Below the pieces are notes generated by a model that saw nothing but the letters and a program-made list of their open reading frames with translations, made no database searches and had not been told where the DNA came from. Positions 10,701-22,700 of a DNA stretch of 64,000 nt are shown piece by piece; the first letter of the stretch is position 1, and the number at the start of each line of letters is the position of its first letter. Origin of the DNA: Mytilus edulis (lineage: Eukaryota; Mollusca; Bivalvia; Mytilida; Mytilidae). The translations under genes and the position numbers were made by a program. The DNA lies in NCBI RefSeq assembly GCF_963676685.1, contig NC_092356.1, forward strand, positions 43,425,601 to 43,489,600, read 5' to 3'.

Positions 10701-13700
10701 TCAATGAAATTGATATGAATTTAGTTGTATTTTAGTTGTATTTGATTATTAATTAGTCATTTTACAATACCTTATTGACATAAAAATTGATGTATTTTTG
10801 ACAGTAGTTTTATTTATGGATTTAACAATTTTTTGGTGAGTCACATACACTCCAAAATCTCCTTGTTACTTAAAATTTTACATGTAGCTTGATAAAACTG
10901 TTATATAATATGACATACTGATTTTTTTTAACCTTTTCGCATCCATCAAAAGTTTTGAACATAAAAACTTCTCTGAAATCAATAGTAAAATATGGAATCA
11001 ACTTTCAAGACTGCTCAAACTATTTTCAATTGAAATATTCTGATAAAATGAAGAAGGAAAAACCCCATGATATTTTATTTTTAATTTGAATCAAATTAGT
11101 TTTTATTCATACCTCAATACACATGTACTACTTACATTGACAGTTCAATTTTGGAGACTTAAAAATTTGTACAAGACAGATGTTATTGTGTCACTGATAA
11201 TGTAGCCATAAAAATTAATGAACCCTCATGTACATCTTATCTCAACCTTTTAAAAAAATATTGAATTCGTGTTAAACATATGAATATGATATTAAGACAT
11301 GAATATTTAAACTTTTAATCATGCAATGTTTATGAAAAAGTCCATGGGTTAAACTTCAAGCTAAAATAATGTTTTCAAAATTATCACGTTTTCTTTAAAT
11401 TAGTATTGTAATCTGATAAACATTTAGGAATATTAAACTTTCCATTTTTTCATGTTTCTTTACAATTAAGTAAAAAATGCCTTGTGTAAATATGTCACCT
11501 GAGTAGTGTGAGACTTTTAAAGTGAAAATCTAGAATTGTTTCTCATTTTAAAGGATTTTTCTCAGGAACAATTAACACTTATTATTATTAATAATGACTT
11601 GTCATGCAAAATGAAAAGATATTTTTAAACCATTAAAAATGAATTTGACATACTTTTTAGCTCACCTGGCCCGAAGGGCCAAGTGAGCTTTTCCCATCAC
11701 TTGGCGTCCGGCGTCCGGCGTCGTCCGTCGTCGTCCGTCGTCGTTAACTTTTACAAAAATCTTCTCCTCTGAAACTACTGGGCCAAATTAATCCAAACTT
11801 GGCCACAATCATCTTAGGGATATCTAGTTTAAAAAATGTGTGGCGTGACCCGGCCAACCAACCAAGATGGCCGCCATGGCTAAAAATAGAACATAGGGGT
11901 AAAATGCAGTTTTTGGCTTATAACTCAAAAACCAAAGCATTTAGAGCAAATCTGACATGCGGTAAAAGTGTTTATCAGGTCAAGATCTACCTGTCCTGAA
12001 ATTTTCAGATGAATCGGACAACCTGTTGTTGGGTTGCTGCCCCTGAATAGGTAATTTTAAGGAAATTTTGCTGTTTTTGGTTATTATCTTGAATATTATT
12101 ATAGATAGAGATAAACGGTAAACAGCAATAATGTTCAGCAAAGTAAGATTTACAAATAAGTCAGCATGACCAAAATGGTCAGTTGACCCCTGAAGGAGTT
12201 ATTGCCCTTTTTAGTCAATTTTTAACCATTTTGTGGTAAATCTTAGTAATCTTTTACAAAAATCTTCTTCTCTGAAACTGCTGGGCCAAATTAAACTAAG
12301 CTTTGCCACAATCATCATTGGGGTAATTTGTTTTAAAAATGTGTGGCGTGACCTGGCCAATCAACCAAAAAGTGCTACGGCTAATAATAGAACATAGGGG
12401 TAAAATGCAGTTTTTGGCTTATAACTCAAAAACCGAAGCATTAAGAGAAAATCTGACAGGGTTTAATTGTTTATCAGGTCAAGATCTATCTGCCCTGATG
12501 TTTTCTCATGGATGGGACAACCCGTTGTTAGGTTACTGTCCTGAATTGGTAATTTTAAGGAAATTTTGCCGTTTTTAGCTCACCTGGCCCAAAGGGCCAA
12601 GTGAGCTTTTCCCATCACTTGGCGTCCGTCGTCCGTCGTCTGTCGTCCGGCGTCGTTAACTTTTACAAAAATCTTCTCCTCTGAAACTACTTGGCCAAAT
12701 TACACCAAACTTGGCCAAAATCATCATTGGGGTATCTTGTTTAAAAAATGTGTCCGGTGACCCGGCCAACCATCCAAGATAGCCGCCATGGCTAGAAATA
12801 GAACATAGGGGTAAAATGCAGTTTTGGGCTTATAACTCAAAAACCAAAGCATTTAGAGCAAATCTGACAAGGGGTAAAATTGTGTAACAGGTCAAGATCT
12901 ATCTGCCTTGAAATTTTCTGATAAATTGGATAACCTGTTGTTGGGTTGCTGCCCATGAATTAGTAATTTTAAGGAAATTTTGCTGTTTTTGGTTATTATC
13001 TTGAATATTGTTATAGATAGAGATAACTTGTAAACAGCAATAATGTTCAGCTAAATAAGATCTAGAAATAAGTCAACATGACCAAAATCGTCAGTTGACC
13101 CCTTAAGGAGTTGTTGCCCATTTTATTCAATTTTTAACAATTTTCACTAATTTGGTAAATTTTTGTAAATTTTTACAAAATATTTTTCACTGTATCTAAA
13201 GGTCCAAGTTTATTATAGATAGAGAAAATTCTAAGTACCAAGAATGTTCAGTAAAGTAAGATCTACAAACACATCACTATCAGCAAAACACAATTTTGTC
13301 ATGAATCCATCTGTGTTCTTTGTTTAATATGCACATAGACCAAGGTGAGCGACACAGGCTCTTTAGAGCCTCTAGTTTGTCATTATCTTGAATATTATTA
13401 TAGATAGAGATAAACTGTATACAGCAATAAAGTTCAGAAAAATAAGATCTACAAATAAGTTTACATGACCAAAATAGTCAATTGACCCCTTAAGGACTTA
13501 TTGCCCTTTATAGCTAATTTTTCAAATTTGTCATAAATTTTTGTAAATTTGTAGAAAATATTTTCCACTGTAATTACTGGGTCAAGTTCATTATAGACAG
13601 AGATATTTGTAGCAACAAGAATGTTCAGTAAAGTAAGATCTACAAACACATCACTATCACCAAAACACAATTATGTCAGTGTATGTCATGAATTTATCCG

Positions 13701-16700
13701 TGTCCATTATTTAATATGCACAAGACCAAGGTGAGCGACACAGGCTCTTTAGAGCCTCTAGTTCCCAGTTTCAAGCAAATTTTTTTTTATTGTTGAAGTT
13801 TTATCAGAGGAAAGGTGTTTGTGTGTGTATTTGTCCCAATCCTACATCAACCTCATAATTATGAAAAACAAAATGATTTTGAGCAGAGGCATATATATTT
13901 TTTCAGAAAATATTTTGTAATTTGTAGATATTTTCCTGTCATGATGATGGGTACCGGTAATTAATTTCATTGTTATGTTTAATAAGATAAAAAAATGTTC
14001 TTTTCTTTTCTTTGTTTACCATGAAACAAGAGAGTACAATTTTTCTTCTTCCATCATGAATTGTTATGAGGACCAATTCACAAAAAGTCACTATCATCTA
14101 CAACTCTGAGGTTGTGAGTTCAAACCCCACTAATGTGGGGAGGCATTTTCGACTCTGATTATGATTGCCAAGGATTGCCAGTTTTATTGCAGAAAGTAAA
14201 TGGTTCTCTCTGGGTTCTCTTGCCTCTCCCATAGATAAAAACTTGCCACAATGATATAGAAAAAGAAGCTGAATAGGGGGCTAAACACCAATAAACAACA
14301 AAATCTTAGTGTGGTTCTCATTTTGTAGAATAGAGACTTATAACTAGTCAATCGATGTAGGAAGATTGGTGTGAGTGCCAATGAGACAACTCTCCATCCA
14401 AATAACAATTTATAAAAGTAAACCATTATAGGTCAAAGTACGGCCTTCAACACGTTTGTTTTGTTATAAATTTTAAATCTATAAATGAAAGGTTTGGAAA
14501 GTATGGGTATTGACTCATTTATTAGCCACATTAGGACATTAAATTTTATTAACAAATCACAACTAACAATAACATTGGTATGTGTATAATGCTTTTTTTC
14601 ACCCAACTGGCCCAACATATTTGAACATCAAAGAGGCAAAACCATCAATATTCAACTTTGTTTGAAGGAGATCAGTTGTAAACTTAAAAGATCACTATTT
14701 TCTAACAAGATCATAAACAAAAAAGAATGAACAAAATTATTTCTGAAAAATAAATAAAATTTTGGAAAAATAGTCACAAGTTACAGTGTGTAGACATCTT
14801 TTTGTACTTTGATAGATATTTAAAGATGTACATGAACATCAAGTAACTCAAGTATAACAGGATATAAAGTGCAATAAGGTTTATGTTTATATATTCAAAA
14901 ACTAGTTTAAGTTTACTAAATCACATATATGTGAAGTATTTTTTATGTACTTTGATTAACCATTTTTTTCATTTTTAAATGTTTGCCTATATTTTAGCCT
15001 GTAACACAGAATTGTTTGAGATTTAAAAGTTTAATTTTTCCATCCCTTAAACTAGTTAAATAATATATCGGATCCAGTAATTGTAATTATCATTAGCTCA
15101 TCAACTCATAAAATGCAATTCCATTCTGAAACATAAAAAAAAAAATGGCTTAATAAAACCAACACAGTTTAAAACAATTAAGATCAATGGCATATTAATT
15201 TAAACAATATTTATTTTTCAGAGGAGATATTGCCCTGATTGGGCTTGCAGTGATGGGACAGAATCTCATTTTAAATATGAATGACCATGGATTTACTGTA
15301 AGTCAATAATACTGTAGGTCAAGGATCATTATTTCACTGTAAATTTCAATTCTGTTACTTTATAGAACATTTTTATCTATCAATCTACCTGTCTTAGCTG
15401 TCGATTAATTCGTTTTTGTTGGTACTGAGGACAAATTGTATTTTTCCAGATATTTGATTTCCAGGTTTTGCTTAAGGTTCGATATAACCAAATGCAATGT
15501 TATTTCAACTGATCAGGCGGAGCTTATGTTTTAATTTGCATATAAGGACAATCTATTTGAAAATGTGTGTGATAAGGATGATTGCCGTTATAATTATTAT
15601 TGAATTCTAATCACCTATCAGTGTCACCAAACGCATATACAAAAGAACTGAGTGTATAATATGGGACGAATAACTGGACACCTCATTGATGAGTTTATCC
15701 CAAAACTCCTGTCTGTAGATGGACTGGTCTTAAATAACAAACTTCTTCAGCACACTTGGTACAATTAAAAACCTGATAATAAATTGTTCAAATGGGGCCT
15801 TCGAGGATAGTGGAGTAGGTTACTTTTGGAGTGTCAAGGGCTCGTTGGAAGTGCTTGATGGATTGCATGCTTATATTGGTGATTTTGAATCTGTTCAAAG
15901 TTTTGATTTTTCTACCCTGTATACCACATTGCCTCACATTCTCATTAAGAAAAAATTCACACACCTAATTAAATGGGCATTCAAAAAATCAGAATGTGAA
16001 TATATATGTTCAAACTCTTTTAGGTCATTTTTTAGTAGCAATAAACAAAAAAACTATGTTAATTGGACATGCTTTGATGCTATATGTGCCCTTGGGTTTT
16101 TGCTGGATGACGTTTTTGTTCGCTTTGGGGATTCCGTGTATCGTCAGATTATCGAAATTCCAATGGGGACTAACTGTGCACCACTTATTGCGGACCTGTT
16201 TTTGTATTGTTATGAGTTACAATTTATGACAAAAATAAGCAAAGACCCATCGAAACAACATCTGATAAACAAATTTAATAATACTTTTAGATATTTGGAT
16301 GATATTTTGGCTCTCAATAATGACGACTTCAGTATGTATATTAATGAAATTTATCCTGTTGAACTTACTTTAAATAAAGCTAATACTAACAATGACCACT
16401 GCCCTTTTGTCGATCTTGATATCTATATCACTAATGGAAAGCTGAATACTAAAATTTATGATAAAAGGGATGATTTTTCATTTCCTATCGTTAATTATCC
16501 GTTTTTAGATGGTGACGTTCCCTTGTCACCATCTTACGGTGTTTATATATCTCAACTTGTACGATTCGCTCGTGTATGTAACAATGTTTTAGATTTTAAC
16601 GAGAGAAATTTATGTATTACTGAAAAATTATTACACCAGAGTTTTCGATATCACAAACTAGTCAAAACATTTACTAAATTTTATCATCGGTATAAAGACA

Positions 16701-19700
16701 TCATTCGTAAATATAGCTCAACATGCAGACTTCTAATAAGTTCAGGTATTTCACATCCAATTTTTTATGGTAATATTCTTTATAAAGCACAAAGGTGTCA
16801 GTATTCACCTCAGAAACTTACAAAACCTTTGAATAGACTTATTAAGAAGGGATATAATTACGATACTGTTGTCAAGTCATTAAAGATTGCATATTTTGGC
16901 GTTAATATTGAGTCACTGATAAGGTCTTTGCATCGGAACTAAACACATTATTTTTTTTAAAAACAGTTGTTGGCATGACACGGGTTATGTTCTTCTCATA
17001 TATGTTATGATGGTATGATACTAAACCCCTAACGGGAAGGATTGTGCCTGATGTTCATATGATGAAATCATAATCTTTCAGTCAGTTTAATTGAAGTCTG
17101 GAGCTGGCATGTCAGTTAACTGCTAGTAGTCTGTTGTTATTTATGTATTATTGTCATTTTGTTTATTTTCTTTGGTTACATCTTCTGACATCAGACTCGG
17201 ATTTCTCTTGAACTGAATTTTAATGTGCGTATTGTTATGCGTTTACTTTACTACATTGGTTAGAGGTTATAGGGGGAGGGTTGAGATCTCACAAACATGT
17301 TTAACCCCGCCGCATTTTTGCGCCTGTCCCAAGTCAGGAGCCTCTGGCCTGTGTTAGTCTTGTATTATTTTAATTTTAGTTTCTTGTGTACAATTTGGAA
17401 ATTAGTATGGGGTTCATTATCACTGGACTAGTATATATTTGTTTAGGGGCCAGCTGAAGGACGCCTCCGGGTGCGGGAATTTCTCGCTACATTGAAGACC
17501 TGTTGGTGACCCTCTGCTGTTGTTTTTTATTTGGTCGGGTTGTTGTCTCTTTGACACATTCCCCATTTCCTTTCTCAATTTTATTCTTAAACCCTGCCCA
17601 GTCAAGTGAAATAAATCTAGTACTACTAGCCTTTTAAAAATTTGTACGTTGATGAATATTGTAATTCATGGTTCACCTAGACTGGCCTATACTTACAAAA
17701 TCCACAAAAATCAGAATTAGTATATATGTAGTACATGTTCATGTGAGCAGAAAAAATATAATTTCACAATTTTTCTATTTTACATTTTGTATACATTACT
17801 TTTTGGAAGCCAATGCAAACACTTTGTAAAATTTCAAAAATTACAAAATATGCTTTTGTAAAAACCTTTCTCACTATATTTCTCCTAAAACTACATTGAA
17901 AATGGTTCTATATAAAATACCAATTTACTTTTTATAACTATACCTGTATGTTGAAAGAATATTTTTTTGTGTTTTTCAGGTTGTAGCCTTTAACAGAACA
18001 GTGTCTAAAGTAGAAGAATTTATGAAAAATGAAGCCAAAGGAACTAAAGTTATTGGCGCTACATCAATGGAAAACATGGTGTCTCTGTTAAAGAAGCCAA
18101 GAAGAGTTATGTTACTTGTCAAAGCAGGACAAGCTGTTGATGACTTTATTGCCAAATTGGTAAATTTATTACAAACATAATTTAGAATATCTTGTACTTC
18201 TTTTATGTATTTGATACAACATTTCTTTGTTAAAATCAATTTCCCTAGTAAGGGGTATTCATTGTGTGTTTTCTATTATACTGCTACAAATTAACTTAGT
18301 TTAGTAGTAGAAACCTACAATGCTACCTCCAATAAACGTATTTACACTTTTGGTATTTAGCTGAATTTTGTCTCCGAATGACCTTAGATCGTCTTCGAAT
18401 AACCTTTTGATGTCAAGCAACAATCTCTTTTTTGTTGTCAGAGATGTCAAATTTTTGAATTGTTATGTCAAAGTTTAAGGGAACCTGTGTGAATCTACGT
18501 ATTGGGGGCATATTTACATACAAGTGTAAATACGTCTATATAACACATATGAAAAATGTGTCATAAAAGGGTAATGATTAAAGATATTTTTCATGAACAG
18601 GAGTAATTTTTTGCAGAAAAATGCTTCAAAATTTGAAGTAATTGATTCAAATTAAAGCATCTTTAAAAACTATTTTAACTGATAAATGTTTTATTAAAAA
18701 ATGTTATTGCAAATAAGAAAACTGTCATCTGTTTCTTGATAGTGGATATCTTGATTACATGTATAAAATAAATATTTTTTAGGTACCTCTTTTAGAGAAA
18801 GGTGACATCATCATTGATGGAGGAAACTCAGAGTATGGAGATACAAATGTAAGTAATGAATCTTCTATAGATGAAGATTTGGAATATTTTTATCATTGTA
18901 TTTTAATACCCCACTCAACGAAGTTGAGGAGGGTATAATGTTTTTGACCAGTCAGTCCGTCCATCCGTCCGTCCGTCCGTCCGTCCATCCGTCAGTCCTG
19001 TTTCTTGTCATCGCAACTCGTCTCAAACCACACAACAGAATTTCACGAAACCTTCTTAGATAATAAGGACATAATATGTTGATGTGCATATCCACAGGAA
19101 ATTACATTCAAATTTTTTTCTAGGAGTTACGACCCTTTTAACTTATTTGCTTTAATGTACTACTGCAACAGTTCGTCATCGCAACTTCTCTGAAACCATA
19201 CGACAGAATTTCATGAAACTTAGTAGATAATAAGGACATACTATGTAGATGTGCATATCGACAGGAAATTACAATTTTTCTTTCTTTCTAGGAGTTATGC
19301 TCCTCTGAACTTATTTGCTTCAATGTACTTCTGCAACAGTTTTTACCCCACGTACAAAGCAGAGGGTTTAATGATTTTGACCCTTCCGTCCATCAGTCCG
19401 TTCATCCGTCAGTTCGTCCTGTTTCTTGTAATCGCAACTCCTCTCAAACCACACAACAGATGTTCAGGAAACCTTCTTAGATAATAAGGACATAATATGT
19501 AGACGTACTCACTAAGGTTCTTTAATATTTCCATCACTCAGTTGAAGTTTCTTGAGACTTCATTTATTAGAAAAGACCATCTCTGGGAAACCCACACACA
19601 TCCTCCTGTAATGTTGCTAATTTCAACACAAAAAATGGGTTGTTTATCACTTTACATTTGAAACCTCATACATGTTACAATTTAGTGCTGTATTTTCAGA

Positions 19701-22700
19701 GTTTTTGTGAAAATTACCACAGGGCTCAATTTTTCATGTTGTCTTTTTAACATGTTTAGAATGTATTGATTTAATGAATAATTTTCATTTTCTTTTTCAG
19801 AGAAGATGCAAGGAATTAGCAGCTAAGGGTATGCTATATGTAGGAAGTGGTGTAAGTGGGGGAGAAGATGGAGCTAGATATGGTCCATCCTTGATGCCTG
19901 GAGGTTCTCCAGAGGCATGGTAAGTAGGAAGTAGTGTAAGTGGCAGGAAAGATGATGATTGAAAATGGTCCATCTATGTGCTTTTGTATCCTTACTTTAA
20001 AGTGGACGAGAACTAATGTTCTTGATGTTTTAGTTAATCCTCAAAATTTCGTGGAAAATTCAACATGAAAAAAATACAAACATATAAAAAATCAAACAAT
20101 GAAAACAAATGTTAAATTATTGAAAATTTTAGATTAAATCTTTCAATGCATAATTAAAGGGTTTATTAACATTGAGATTGTAAGCTGATAGCATAATTGG
20201 GAGATCAGGTGTGCTGAACAAAAAATAAATAGGCCTCAATCCACTAATTTAACTTAAAAGGGTATATTGAAAATATATTAATTGACATAGATCGTCCGTT
20301 TTCATTTCAAAGGATTCCTCTTCTTGGTACGCAGACTTCTTTACTTATGAAGAATGGCTGTTTAACACAGCCAAGAGTGCTTAAAGTGACATTTAAAAAA
20401 ACTCCACCAACAATCAATCAGTCAATATAGCGTGTACTGCAAACTAACTTATTTTCACATATACTATATTTCGTGTTAAGCCCTTTCATCCTAATTTCGT
20501 GATTTTCAAATTTACTGGATGTAATTCAATAATCATGATAAGGAAAGATATAAGTTTTACAAGTTCGCGACAAATGATATTTGCGTTATTTTTTCTACAC
20601 GCGAAAGTCACAAAAATAAATGGCTCTGAAAAATTAGTTGGTTTACAGTATTGCATGACAAGTCACTACACCAAGATACTTTTGTAGAGATTTGAAAATA
20701 ATTGTACTGTCTTCTGAACATAAATTTTTTACTACAATTTTAAGTTTTTAAAATGAGAATTTGACATTTTGTCTTTTATTTTAGGCCTCATGTAAAAGAT
20801 ATTTTCCAGTCTATATCTGCTAAAGTTGGAAAAGAACCATGCTGTGATTGGGTAAGACCTAAAAGGAACTATATATTTTAAAACTATTGCTTTATACAGC
20901 ATCTTATAAGTAATATACATAGTACCAGATATACAGATACTTTTACCTCTGACACTTGACCATAATGGAGCATGAACTTTATTGAAGGAGACCTTTCTGA
21001 AAACTTTCCAATTTTGTCCTAACTGGATAACATAGTGGTTGTTACAGTTACATGGAATTTACTTAGTAAAAAATTTCACAGATTGAATGTTCTTATTTTT
21101 AAAAAAGTAATACTGTAATCAAGTGTGGAGGCATAATTCAGACCATATTTTACTATTATTATTCAAGGTTGGACCAGAAGGAGCAGGCCATTTTGTAAAG
21201 ATGGTCCATAATGGTATTGAGTATAGAGACTTATTTTTGATGATATTTTTCTGTTTTTATTCAAGGTTGGACCAGAAGGAGCAGGCCATTTTGTGAAGAT
21301 GGTCCACAATGGTATTGAGTATGGAGATATGCAGTTGATATGTGAAGCCTACCACTTGATGAAGGATGTTTTAGGAATGACACAAGATGAGATGGCTGAT
21401 GTAGGTTTCTTTGTAAACTTTTATATACATGTAGTGTTACTGTCTGAAACATGATAAATTCTATATACTGTAAATTCAGAAATTATTGTGATGTTTTAAT
21501 TATTATAATTTTTAAATTATTGCGAGAAATGCGACAAGGTTTTAATCGCAATAATTTATACTTGCATTTTTTTTTTTAAATTATATAAATTAAACAGGAT
21601 TTTTCACTTCATAGCAAAAATTAAAATAGCATTTTAGTCCAAAATGACAAAATCGCAATAATAAATGCACTCAATAATTTCTGAATTTACAGTAATCAAA
21701 CACTGTAAAATAGAAAATAGAGATACAAAAGAAGGCAGTGTGAACAAGAATTAAAAAAAATATAATTTTTAAATTTATTAAAGCATCAATCATTAAACAT
21801 TATTTTCCCAATTTTGCCAAAAAAGGGAGATAATCATGACTGAAAACATAAATTGTAGCAATTTGATAATTTAAATTTAAAGAGTAAGTAAATTAATATA
21901 ATAATTATTTGTTATTTGACTGAAAAGAGCTAGAGTATATTTCATAGAGTTGTTGAATACTGGAGGCTTCAATTTTTGACAGTCTTATTTTTAAAATTTA
22001 TTGGTATAGCATCATACAGGTGAAACTCCTCAATATGCTGTAAATTCAAGTATACACAATTTCAATAAATGTTGTTTCCATGTTTCATAAAAAGAATTAT
22101 TAGATGTTTAAAAAACAATATTGTGTAGCTAAACCTAATTTTGTAGTAATGTACTCCTTGCATAATGTCATTGAAAATATAAGGGGAGATAATTCCAAAC
22201 AAATTATGTTTAAAGTAGGTTTTTCAATACTGCAATTTGATTTATAGGTAAACATAATAGTAATACCCCTTGTTGGATTGCAAAAGGATCACATTAGATT
22301 GTTCTATGTAGTATATACAATTTTATTCGTTTCTTGACCTAAGTTCTAGACAAATTCATAAATGGAAATTAATAATGACTTTAAATCTATTACTTGAGAA
22401 CTACACTTTGCCACCGAGACTTTCTGTACTGTTAAACATTGTTCAACTCACCACTGTTAATTCAAATGATCAGCAAATATAAAGTTTTTGTAGTCTTGTA
22501 TACATATAGATTCTACCACTGCACCAAGTGTGATACCCTATTTACCCACTCGCAGCAGTTAAATTNNNNNNNNNNNNNNNNNNNNNNNNNNNNNNNNNNN
22601 NNNNNNNNNNNNNNNNNNNNNNNNNNNNNNNNNNNNNNNNNNNNNNNNNNNNNNNNNNNNNNNNNGTAATTAAAACGTTTAGCTGATTTTACAGAGTTAT

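Noticed and set aside
16000..16229. 77-codon second frame inside the reverse-transcriptase frame
   Set aside because: Shadow of the RT coding frame with no independent features.
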